From: Dastarcus helophoroides
Lineage: Eukaryota; Arthropoda; Insecta; Coleoptera; Bothrideridae
Reading direction: 5' to 3'
Length of the DNA: 64,000 bases
NCBI GenBank assembly: GCA_028583605.1
Contig: CM053333.1
Location: 33,320,551 to 33,384,550, forward strand
The translations under genes and the position numbers were made by a program. The notes under the pieces were generated by a model. It was given only the letters and a program-made list of their open reading frames with translations, had not been told where the DNA came from and searched no databases. Positions 22,476 through 32,334 of this stretch are shown piece by piece (the stretch's first letter is position 1; each line of letters starts with the position of its first letter).

Positions 22476-23459
22476 TTTAACATTTTTAATGTAATGCGGT
22501 GTCTTTTTTTTTCTTTTTTGAATATTAAATTGTTTCTTTGGTTAATTGTTTCTCATTATTCACTGTGATTACTATTAGATCATTGTAGATATGTTTATTA
22601 CTTATTTTTATATTATGTAAGACAAATTCTAAACCTCCTCGGATTTCGTATTCTAAATGGTAAACAACGTCATCAAGCTTTAACGTTACTGAAATTTAAT
22701 TTTCCAATATGTCCGGTTAGACAAAAGGTATCGAGTTGCGGTTTTCACCGATATCTAGGGCTTTCAATTCTCTATTTCAAGGTATTAAAATTGACATATC
22801 ATTCTATTAAATTTTTTTTAGAAAAACGGCGAAATTTGTTACCATTTTATATAATGTGCTATAGCAATGACAATAATTTTAAAATCAAAACCTATGAAAG
22901 TACTTTCGATAGAATATATAATACTCTTTCTATAGAGACTAAATTTGTTAAATTGTATTGAGGCTAACTGAAGTAAATGGTATTTAAAAAAATTTTTTTT
23001 CGATGTCTCCCCACCACTTTATTTCTAGAGATAAAAGAAAGAGTGTAGAACAAAAACATATCAAAACTGCCCTAGGATTTCAATGCAAAAATTTTCGATA
23101 TACTTTAATTCGGCAAAATTTCGAGAAAATCCTAATTTTCTATTTAGCTCCTCATATTACGCCACCTAGCGGTTATTTTAGAACCTCAAAAATATTTTCC
23201 AACGATTTTGCAGGGCTAATTATTGACATTTTTTTCTTAAAACTGAGGGATGGTTCGTTGCTGAGATATGGCCTGCGTCCTTTCTTAGTTGGCCGCCCGG
23301 TACAAAAAAACTTCTCCTTCTATTTAAACCTTCGATTTTTTTTTATTAAACTTCAAAATTTGCAGCTATCTATTTTCAGTTTTAAAGCTTTATATTTTTT
23401 TGTAAATGTCGAGTTTTTTGAAAGACTAAAATTTTTTACGATTTCGTTTGAGAATTAGG

Positions 23460-25265
23460 ACTCTTTCCAAAATTTGACTTTTTCAAGATTTTTGACTTTT
23501 TCTCAAATGTCAATGTTTTTCGAAATTTCTACTTTTCTAAAACGTTAACTTTGATTTTTGGAAGGTTCGATCTCTTCGAAAATTTAGACCTTTTTGGAAA
23601 ATTTTGATATTTCAGAAATTTAAAAATTTAGATTCTTTTTGAAAATCTCAACTTTATTGATAATTTCGACATTTTTTCAAATTTTCAATTGTTTATTTTA
23701 ATTTCTGAATTTTTTCAAGGTTTCGAATTTCTTTGAAAATCTTAATTTTTTAGTATTCCATTTTTTGATTAAAAAATGTCAACGTTAGTGGCAAATTTCG
23801 ATTATTTTCAAACTTTGCTTTAACTTTTTTTGAAACTATCTACTTTTTTTTGAACACCTTTATTTTTTTGAAAATTTTAAGTGTTTATTTTAAAATTTCG
23901 AAATGTTTATTTTAAAATTTCGAAATGTTTCTCAATTTTGACTTTGTTTTCAAATTTTCGCACTTTTTTCCGAAATTTTAACTTTTTTTTGAAATTGCCT
24001 TTTACAAATTTCGATCCTTTTTTAAACTTTATCAATTTTTCCAAATTTTAACATCTCTGAAATTTTGAAACTTTATTCAAAATATTTTTCATTTTTTTTT
24101 TATTTCGAGTATTTTTGAAAATTCGTTAATTTATTTAGTTTTTCATTTTTTTTTAAATTTTGACTTATTTCGAATTTTTTGACCATTTTCAATACTTTAA
24201 TTTTTTAAATTGATACAAATGTTCTTCATGATTTCGACTGTTTTCTTAAGTTTTACCTTTTTATAAATATTTGGACATTTAAAAAAATTTTTAATTTGAA
24301 ATTTGCACTTTTTCAAGATTTTCGACTTTTTCTCAAATTTTGATGTTTTTCGAAATTTCTACTTTTCCAAAACGTCAACTTTGATTTTTGGAAGGTTCGA
24401 TCTTTTCGAAAATTTCGACCTTTTTGGAAAATTATGATATTTCAGAAATTTAAAAATTTCGATTCTTTTTGAAAATCTCATTTTTATTGATAATTTTGAC
24501 ATTTTTTCAAATTTTCGTTGGTTTATTTTAATTTCTGAATTTTTTCAAAGTTTCGAATTTCTTTGAAAATCTTAATTTTTCAGTATTCCATTTTTTGATT
24601 AAAAAATGTCAACGTTAGTGGCAAATTTCGATTATTTTCAAACTTTGCTTCGACTTTTTTTGAAACTAGCTACTTCTTTTTTTTTGAGCACCTTTATTTT
24701 TTTGAAAATTTTAAGTGTTTATTTTAAAATTTCGAAATGTTTATTTTAAAATTTCGAAATGTTTCTCAAATTTGACTTTGTTTTCAAATTTTCGCACTTT
24801 TTTCCGAAATTTTACCTTTTTTTTTTTGAAATTGTCTTTTACAAATTTCGATCCTTTTTAAAATTTATTCATTTTTCCAAATTTTAACATCTTTGAAATT
24901 TTGAAACCTTATTCAAAATATTTTTAATTTTTTTTAATTTCGAGTATTTTTGAAAATTCCTTGATTTATTTAATTTTTCATTTTTTTTTTGAAAATTTTG
25001 ACTTATTTCAAAAAAATTTTTGACCTTTTTCAATATTTTGATTTTTTAAATTGATACAAATTTTCTTCATAATTTCGACTGTTTTTTTTTTAAGTTTTAA
25101 CTTTTTATAAATAGTTCGACATTTAAAAAAAAAATATTTTTCGAAATTTTAACTTTTGTGGAAATTTGGTTTTCTTAAATATTGCGACATTTTTTGGAAA
25201 TTCCTCTATTTTTGAAAATTTTTCCAGTTTTATGTTTTCTAAAAATCTAGATATTTTTAAATTGC
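23460..25265. repeat. Tandem pair of ~833-bp T-rich units
   Basis: The landmark TTTTTGGAAGGTTCGATC near 23554 recurs near 24387, with long stretches of high identity in between (for example AACGTTAGTGGCAAATTTCG in both). A third copy decays after 25.1 kb. Confidence 0.8.
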
Positions 25266-25274
25266 GTGGTTTTT

Positions 25275-27615
25275 TTAAAAAGAAAGTGAAAATTCTTCAC
25301 AGTCAAAATTTTGAAAAATGTTGGAAGCTTTCATGGAAAGTTTAAGGTTTTAAAAAAAGTTAGGGATTACAAAAAAATTTAACAAATTTCCAAATTAAAT
25401 TTTAAAAAATAATCTGAAATTTAAAAAATATTCGAATTTATGTAAAAATGTCGAGATTTAAAAAAGAATGAAGAATTGTCAGTAAAATCTCCTAAACACT
25501 CAAATTTTTGTAAAGGCTTAATTCCGAAAAAAGGTCAAAATTATCAAGAATTTTGAAATTTTTGTTGCTTAAAACTTTGAGAAAAAAGTTAAAAAGTCAA
25601 AAATCTTAGAAAGAAAATCAATTTAAAAAAACTGTCGACATTTTTAAAAAGAGGTATGATTTTCAAAAAGGCCAAAATGTTGAAAAAGATCGACATTTTG
25701 AAAAAGTTCAAATTGTAATGAATATTTTGCAAAAAAATCCACAATTTTAATGAGTCGTCTTAACGACTCAATGAAATTGTGGATTTGTTCATCTATTTTT
25801 CAAAATGTTGAACATTTTTCCGCTTTTATGTTTTTTTAAGAATTTAGATATTTTTAAATTGGCTGGTTTTTTTAAAAGAAAGTGGAAATTCTCCACACAG
25901 TCAAAATTTTGAAAAAAGTTGAAAGCTTTCATGGAAAGTTTAGGGTTTCAAAAAAAGTGAAGGATTACAAAAAAACCAATATTTAAAAAAACGGCAAAAT
26001 TTTCAAAATAAATTTTAAAAAATAATCTGAACTTTAAAAAATATTTGAATTTATGTAGAAATGTCGAGATTTAAAAAAGAGTGAAGAATTTTCAGTAAAA
26101 TCTCCTAAGCACTCAAATTTTCGGAAAGGCTTAATTCCGAAAAAAGATCAAAATTATCAAGAATTTTGAAATTTTTGTTGCTTAAAACTTTGAGAAAAAA
26201 GTTAAAAAGTCAAAAATCTTAGAAAGAAAATGAATTTAAAAAAACTGTCGACATTTTCAAAAAGAGGTATGATTTTCAAAAAGGTTTAAATGTTGAAAAA
26301 GATCGAAATTTTGAGAGATTTCAAATTGTAACGAATATTTTGCAAAAAAATTCACAATTTCAATGAGTCGTCTTAACGACTAAATGAAATTGTGGATTTG
26401 TTCATCTATTTTTCAAAATGTTGAAAATTTTTCCGGTTTTATGTTTTTTAAGAATTTAGATATTTTTAAATTGGGTGGTTTTTTTTAAAAGAAAGTGGAA
26501 ATTCTCCACACAGTCAAAAATTTGAAAAATGTTGGAAGCTTCCATGGAAAGTTTAAGGTTTCAAAAATAATTAAGGATTAAAAAAGAACCAACATTTAAA
26601 AAAATGGCCAAATTTTCAAAATAAACTTTAAAAAATAATTTGAAATTTAAAAAATATTCGAATTTATGTAGAAATGTCGAGATTTAAAAAAGAATAAAGA
26701 ATTTTCAGTGAAATCTCCTAAACACTCAAATTTTTGGAAAGGCTTAATTCCGAAAAGAGTTCCAAATTATCAAGAATTTTGAAATTTTTGTTGCTTAAAA
26801 CTTTGAGAAAAAAGTTAAAAAGTCAAAAATCTTAGAAAGAAAATCAATTTAAAAAAACTGTCGACATTTTCAAAAAGAGGTATGATTTTCAAAAAGGTTT
26901 AAATGTTGAAAAAGATCGAAATTTTGAAAGATTTCAAATTGTAACGAATATTTTGCAAAAAAATTCACAATTTCAATGAGTCGTCTTAACGACTCAATGA
27001 AATTGTGGATTTGTTCATCTATTTTTCAAAATGTTGAAAATTTTTCTGGTTTTATGTTTTTTAAGAATTTAGATATTTTTAAATTGGGTGGTTTTTTTTT
27101 AAAAGAAAGTGGAAATTCTCCACACGGTCAAAATTTTGAAAAATGTTGGAGGCTTTCATGGAAAGTTTAGGGTTTCAAAAAAAGTTAAGGATTACAAAAA
27201 AACCAATATTTAAAAAAATGGCAAAATTTTCAAAATAAATTTTAAATAATAATCTAAAATTTATAAAATATTCAAATTTATTTAGAAATGTTGAGATTTA
27301 AAAAAAAATGAAGAATTTTCAATGAAATCTCCTTAACATTCAAATTTCGAAAAAAGGTCAAAATTATCAAAAATTTTGAAATTTTTGTTGCTTAAAACTT
27401 TGAGAAAAAAGTTAAAAAGCCACAAATCTTAGAAAGAAAATCAATTTAAAAAACTGTCGACATTTTTAAAAAGAGGTATGATTTTCAAAAGACCAAAATG
27501 TTAAAACAGATCGAAATTTTGAAAAAGTTCAAATCGTAACGAATATTTGGCAAAAAAATCCACAATTTTAATAAGTCGTCTTAACGACTCATTGAAATTG
27601 TGGATTTTCTTAAAA
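25275..27615. repeat. Tandem array of ~610-bp A-rich units, four copies, each with a strong hairpin
   Basis: The landmark GAAAGTGGAAATTCTCCACA occurs near 25282, 25878, 26491 and 27105 (spacing 596-614 bp). Each unit contains a hairpin-forming inverted repeat centred on GAGTCGTCTTAACGACTC, extended by CCACAATTTC...GAAATTGTGG; the four sit at 25739-25782, 26352-26396, 26965-27010 and 27559-27605. Composition switches from T-rich to A-rich at about 25275. Confidence 0.85.
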
Positions 27616-28130
27616 ATCGTTATTATCAGATAAAGGCGAAATTTTAAAGAAATAGGAAATTTTTAAAATTCAAAATTTTGAAAAATGACGAAGTTTCGAA
27701 AAACTTCAAAATTTTCTTAAAATTAGAATTAGAAAAAATCGAACTTTTAAAGAATTGTGATAACATTTTAAAAAAGTCGACCTGTTAAAAAAATTCAAGA
27801 ATTTTCATAAAATTGTTCCTTACAACTGCTTCTGGACAACACTGAGGCATCCACCTCCAAGATGGTGGGGGCCTTAACCTTGTATAGCTTATACCTAAAT
27901 TCAGAATTGGTTACAAAATTAATTGTTTCCAAAATTGGCGATGGCCATAGTTTCTCTATGGACCAATAGGTGGTAGTACTAAGAGTCACACGCTTGACGT
28001 CTGTGAATTCTTTAGTACTTGACGAGATCTAACAAGATCGAAACCGGTCTTTGGTTTCCAAACTTCAAATCTAATAAATGTTCATACCTATTGGTCTGTG
28101 CATTAGAATCTAAAATTTAAACTTTAAAAA
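27616..28130 (+). mobile_element. Probable Penelope-like terminal-repeat fragment
   Basis: After about 200 bp of A-rich satellite, 27830-28080 is less AT-biased. It contains a hammerhead-like motif (28019-28049) followed by AATCTAATAAATG, a pattern seen in the terminal repeats of Penelope-like elements. An 11-bp inverted repeat, GACCAATAGGT (27961-27971) and ACCTATTGGTC (28086-28096), encloses the motif. No reverse transcriptase or GIY-YIG domain is visible, so this is a fragment and the class is inferred. Confidence 0.45.
28019..28049 (+). ncRNA. Hammerhead-ribozyme-like motif
   Basis: Order of parts: UUGACGA (28019-28025; consensus CUGANGA, first base changed), stem II GAUCU/AGAUC (28026-28030 with 28035-28039) closed by an AACA loop, GAAA (28040-28043), and a self-complementary stem III ACCGGU ending at the cleavage triplet GUC (28047-28049). 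A short palindromic stem III is known from hammerheads of Penelope-like elements, which can act as dimers. Stem I pairing is not clear and C3 is replaced by U, so this copy is probably inactive. Confidence 0.5.
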
Positions 28131-28860
28131 CGAAATTTCGAACTGGAAGTCGAACTTTTCAGTAGAATATTTGTGGGTTTGTTGATTTAAAGAAGCTAAT
28201 TATCGAAGGGAGTGGCTAAGTATTTTTTTCTGAAGAGGAAACAGTTTGAAAACCGTTATATTTACTACATCTGCAACTAAAAATAAAATTTTTAAAACAG
28301 CAGGTTTTTATGTGAAATAAAAACAAATTCCAAATTGGAATCTGTGGAAAATCCGAAATGTAAGTCCGCGCCACTGATGTAAAACGCTTGAAGTTTATTA
28401 AATGCCATTTTTGTTCTTGTTTTAAATTCTATTAATTCTAAAGTTTAGGAGCAACTATAAAAACTTTGTTAATAAAACTAGGCTATAACTAAATTTCACT
28501 AATTATGTAAGTTAACACGGTTACAGTTTTCATTTAAAATTCCATCAGTAATATAGAAAATGCTGCAAGGAAAACCCTAGATGCATTTTTTATAGTTAAT
28601 GCGCCAAATTTACTTTCCGTTGGAATTTTGGGTCTAATTAAATAAAAAAGTGTGACATAAAAATTCACCCCTAATTCATTATATTTATCGCCTAATTCGC
28701 AGGTGTTAGTACAATATTTTGAACATAGCTATCACCAGTCGATATTTCCCGCAGAAAGAATCTGATTAGTTAGATTCGGGAGCTCGGATATCGGGCAATT
28801 CGATTGATATCTAAATCATAATTTTGGGGCCCCAGATTATCGGCAGAGTGGCTGGCGTGC
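28131..28860. other. Low-copy AT-rich DNA, nothing recognised
   Basis: No repeats, open frames or RNA motifs that I can support. Confidence 0.4.
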
Positions 28861-28880
28861 GAGCTATTTGTTCATTCAAA

Positions 28881-28925
28881 TATAAATTTATCGCTCTTCG
28901 ATTGTACCATTCGTTTGCCGAGCAC
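28881..28925 (+). promoter_or_regulatory. Candidate TATA promoter and short non-coding first exon
   Basis: TATAAATT at 28881-28888 is followed about 25 bp later by CCATTCG (28908 region), a possible initiator, and then CCGAGCAC directly before the strong donor GTAAGT at 28926. The next candidate exon (29108-29157) follows after a 182-bp intron. The combination is suggestive, but no transcript evidence is available. Confidence 0.35.
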
Positions 28926-29107
28926 GTAAGTTTAATTATTAATAATTATCCTTAATACGTTCCGCCTATTTTTTATTTAAAAAGTTTCGAATGCAAATAA
29001 ATTTCCAGATAATATACGGACGTTTCTAAAATTGCACCATTTTATTTATTGCAATAAACTGGGAACAAAAATGTGTTTTTGAAAATATATTTGTCATGCT
29101 CAAACAG

Positions 29108-29157
29108 GATAGCCACGTAGAAAGTCAATGAGGATCTTCCACCGCGACTGCTTGAAG
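29108..29157 (+). CDS. Candidate first coding exon, starts MRIFHRDCLK
   Basis: This 50-nt segment is GC-rich against a strongly AT-rich background and is bounded by an acceptor-like ATGCTCAAACAG and a donor-like GTAATG. ATG at 29128 opens ten codons, MRIFHRDCLK, ending in phase 0 at the donor. A possible TATA promoter and a short leader exon with a GTAAGT donor lie just upstream. I do not recognise the protein from ten residues. No following exon can be joined to it with confidence in this window; the rest of the gene may lie beyond 64 kb or be hidden among repeats. The alternative is a chance match to splice consensus. Confidence 0.35.
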
Positions 29158-29159
29158 GT

Positions 29160-29976
29160 AATGTTTTAAATAGTTTTTATAAATGTTATTTTGGATTAAA
29201 TGACCAGATAAATGTTCTGTAATTAAATAGTTAAACGTATCAAAGTCGAAAATAGTTACAACGACAACTATAGATTAGTTTCGGCTTTGCTTGACCTTAT
29301 CAGTAAGGAACGTTATCTTACTTCATCTTTGAAGGTCAACCAGCACCCCAAGCAGGATTGCTTGAAGATTGAGAGTTATTAAAATATAAATACAAAATAG
29401 AAATAGAAAAATAGATTAATTTTACGTATAAGAGAAACTTTAATACAGCCAACATACTATTTTTTAATTCAAATAACATAAAAACGACTTGATACGCTTC
29501 GTTCTCCAGTTGTTGCCTACTCTATTAATTTTTGTCTTCATTAAGTATAATTTTATTCCGCCTTCTAATGTTAGTTAAATCTGGGTCATTTTTTCTAGGA
29601 ATAATGGAATAATTTTTAATTAGAATACATTTTGGCAACAAATTATGGGAATGAGGTCTAACGCATTTATATATAAGTAGGCTTGGCTGTCAAGCAAAGT
29701 TACACCCTTAGCTATCTTTCTGTTGTCCCAGGAGAAAGTTGGCACGCGCTTATTGTTGAGTTCAAGCACGCACTATAACACTATATTGAGTTTAATGTCG
29801 CATTCATAGAGTAAATAGTTCGTATTATTACATGGTTTCGTAAATTGACTGACAGGGTGACTTACTACCGAATTGGAATCATGACTACCGCATCGAAAAG
29901 ATCCATTTTACAATAGTAATCAGTAGGTAAATTAACCCAGATTTTCTTTTACTGTTTTTTCTATTATTATTGAGCT
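29160..29976. other. Low-copy DNA, nothing recognised
   Basis: This would be the intron downstream of the candidate exon at 29108-29157. No supported feature. Confidence 0.35.
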
Positions 29977-30539
29977 GTGTCAGCTAGGGATGGCAACAAT
30001 ATATCGATATATTTTATATCGATAAATAAGCCAAAATAATCGATATTTTGGTATCGATATATTGTCGTCGATATATCGGAAATATATCGATATTATTTTG
30101 AATATATTGAAATCACACGGGACGAAAAGTAGCAAAATCTAGGTCATCATTTGTCGAATTATGATTCTTGTCATAAGAAGCGTGTAGAAATAAAAAAAAA
30201 AAGGTGTAAACAGAAAGGAAACATGTTTTCATGTAGTTTTCATGTTGATGAAACATGTTACACATCGAAAACCGCGTTTTACAGTACAATATTTTTCCGA
30301 TAATTATTTAATTTTTAAAGTTGTGCCTCGTTGACATGACGGCCAGTCAACACAGCTTCCACACAGCAAAGTGGAGAGCACAAACTATTTTTTGTTTTAA
30401 AAGTAAAAATCAAAAAACAGAAAACTTAACCTTAATTCTCCAAGTGAAAGAACTTCATGACAAAACAATTTTTTTAGAAGTTAAACAGCTAGACTTTTTT
30501 CAGGAATGTTTCAGTTTCACGTAAAATTAAAAAAAAAAT

Positions 30540-31185
30540 GGCTTAGAACTTAGATTTTCTGATTGAGATAGAGATTTTGAGATTTTTTCATATAAATTTG
30601 AAATTTTGACCATTTTCTGCACATTCTGGATTTAACTTAAAATTGTTACCTTTTTATTCCGAATTTTAATTCGAAACGATAAGTTAAACTTAAAAAAAAT
30701 ATATTATTTTAACATTCAATTTTAATTAATTTATTTTAAAAAGTATTTAAATTTATTATTATTATTATTTATTTAGGTTTAGAGTTATAATCTCGTTACT
30801 TCGACTTTTTCTAGAAATTTTGAAGTACTGCATTACATATAACAGAGTTTCCCAAACTTTTTTTTACCATGGCCCTGTTATTTTTATACTTCCCCTTTTT
30901 GACCCACTCAAAGATTTTTTAACTATTCTAAAACTTCGTTTTACTTCCCAAAGTTTCAACCACATTTTGAGGTTAGAAATAAAACTTTCGTTTCTTTTTT
31001 CTAGGATTTTTTAATTTTCTCTTCTCAAAATTTCGACATTGATCTTAAAACTTCGCCTGGATATCCAAGGTTGAAGTTTTTGACTTGCACCTATTTCTCT
31101 TTAAACATTAAAACTGAATGCCGAGTTTCTCTTAAAATTTTGAAACTTTTCTGAAACTTTTTTGAGTACATTTAATTCTTTAACA
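30540..31185. repeat. T-rich satellite-like DNA with a second hAT-like left end
   Basis: At 30843 the sequence CAGAGTTTCCCAAACTTTTT followed by TTTACCATGGCCC resembles a hAT left terminus of the CAGNGGTTCCCAAACTTTT type. No matching right end was found. The rest is T-rich repeat vocabulary. Confidence 0.45.
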
Positions 31186-31189
31186 GTCA

Positions 31190-31445
31190 GTTTGATGGAA
31201 CGGACTGGTCCTTGGTTATCTTCAAAATTGAAATAGAGAACTTGTCCCCTGAAACCAAGAAAGATTAAAAACACAACAACGGTTGCTCTAACGCGTTTCG
31301 ACAGCCAAACTGTCATCTTCAGAGAATTTTTTTTATCTGAAGATGACTCTCTAAAGATGACAGCTTGGCTGTCGAAACGCGTTAGAGCAACCTTTGTTGT
31401 GTTTTTAATCTTTCTTGGTTTCTGGGGACAAGTTCTGTATTTCAA
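31190..31445 (-). mobile_element. Foldback retroelement copy, two arms, 11-bp target duplication
   Basis: It is flanked by the direct repeat TTTAACAGTCA at 31179-31189 and 31446-31456. In sense (minus) orientation both arms are present and the 3' end is GACCAGTCCGTTCCATCAAA. The sense strand of the left arm keeps CTGAAGATGACAG, GGCTGTCGAAACGCGTTAGA in order, a nearly complete hammerhead-like core. The other arm has a decayed core (CTCTAAAGATG). Confidence 0.85.
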
Positions 31446-31456
31446 TTTAACAGTCA

Positions 31457-32334
31457 AGTTAAAATAAAATCTTTTTTTTTTAAATCGGTTGAAACCTTGC
31501 TATTTTAAATTTTAAAGTCAAAATTTCAACAAAAAAAAATGTAGAATCTCCTAATATTTTAGTGTAAAGACAACATTTTGAAAATGAAGTCAAATTTTTG
31601 AGAGGAAACATGTAATGAAAGCTTTTTAAGAAATTCCTAATTTTAACTTCCAATTTTTAATATTTAACTTATTTTTTTTATTTCCACTTTTTTTCTAAAG
31701 ATTTCGGCCTTAGAAGTCATTTTCTTTTTATTTTGTTTCTATCCAAACAATTTTGTTTGTTTTTTTTTTCGCAGTTTTCGCTCTAAAGTCGAACTCATTT
31801 TTTTTCCTAAAGCCAATTTTAGGTAGAAATTTTGAATTGAAATTGATTGGCATTAATTGTTTATACAATTTTAGTGGAAATTGAAAATCCTTTAAATCTT
31901 TTACTCAAGATATGGATGGATGTTTTTTGAAATTTAGAAATCAGAAGTTATACTTGGGTATTTTTCTAGAATTTCTTATCATTTTGTCAAAATTTACTTT
32001 TAATCAAAGAAGTTGATTTCTAGTTAAAAATGGAAATCTTAAAATAAAATACGAGCTTAAACCTGAAATTTTAATTGTTTTATTCAAAGTCTAATATTTT
32101 AATTCTTATTAATACCCCAAATTTATGTAATTTTTAGTTTCTATGGGCCTAAACTACCAATTTTGAGGAAAATATCAAAAATCTACAATTTTCACACAAA
32201 TTATACTTTTCGAAGGAAGTCAAAATTTTGAAATAAGTGGAGCTTCTTAATCATAATCATACTTCTAAAAAAGGTGGAATTTCGAACATAAATCGCAATT
32301 TTAAAAATAAATCACAATTTTGAAAGAGTAGAAA
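31457..32334. repeat. AT-rich satellite-like DNA, weakly repeated
   Basis: Mixed T-rich then A-rich vocabulary between the foldback copy and the ~950-bp array. No gene seen. Confidence 0.5.

Larger units (their letters stand above)
21041..23303 (+). mobile_element. DUF4817-type DNA transposon with long inverted repeats
   Basis: The ends match in inverted orientation: left GTATCGGGTGACCAACTAA, right (reverse complement) GTACCGGGCGGCCAACTAA. The TA next to each end fits a TA target duplication. The inverted arms run about 21041-21640 and 22700-23303 and are diverged by substitutions and small indels. Between them lies a plus-strand transposase remnant (21890-22475) and a small foldback fragment. 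It sits inside T-rich satellite-like sequence, which resumes on the right after 23303. The TA flank and the transposase wording place it in the Tc1/mariner-like (IS630) group that carries an N-terminal DUF4817 domain. Confidence 0.75.

Noticed and set aside
23003..23458. A 151-codon frame
   Set aside because: It spans the right inverted arm of the DUF4817-type element and runs into satellite DNA; it crosses an element boundary and so is not a gene.
25275..27615. A CRISPR-like impression from regularly spaced palindromes
   Set aside because: Units are ~610 bp and the spacers are themselves repeats; the sequence is eukaryotic satellite DNA with no cas genes.
30205..30262. Repeated CATG-containing words that look like an inverted repeat next to the giant hAT left end
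   Set aside because: The match is short and broken; it does not extend into arms and is not supported as a separate element.
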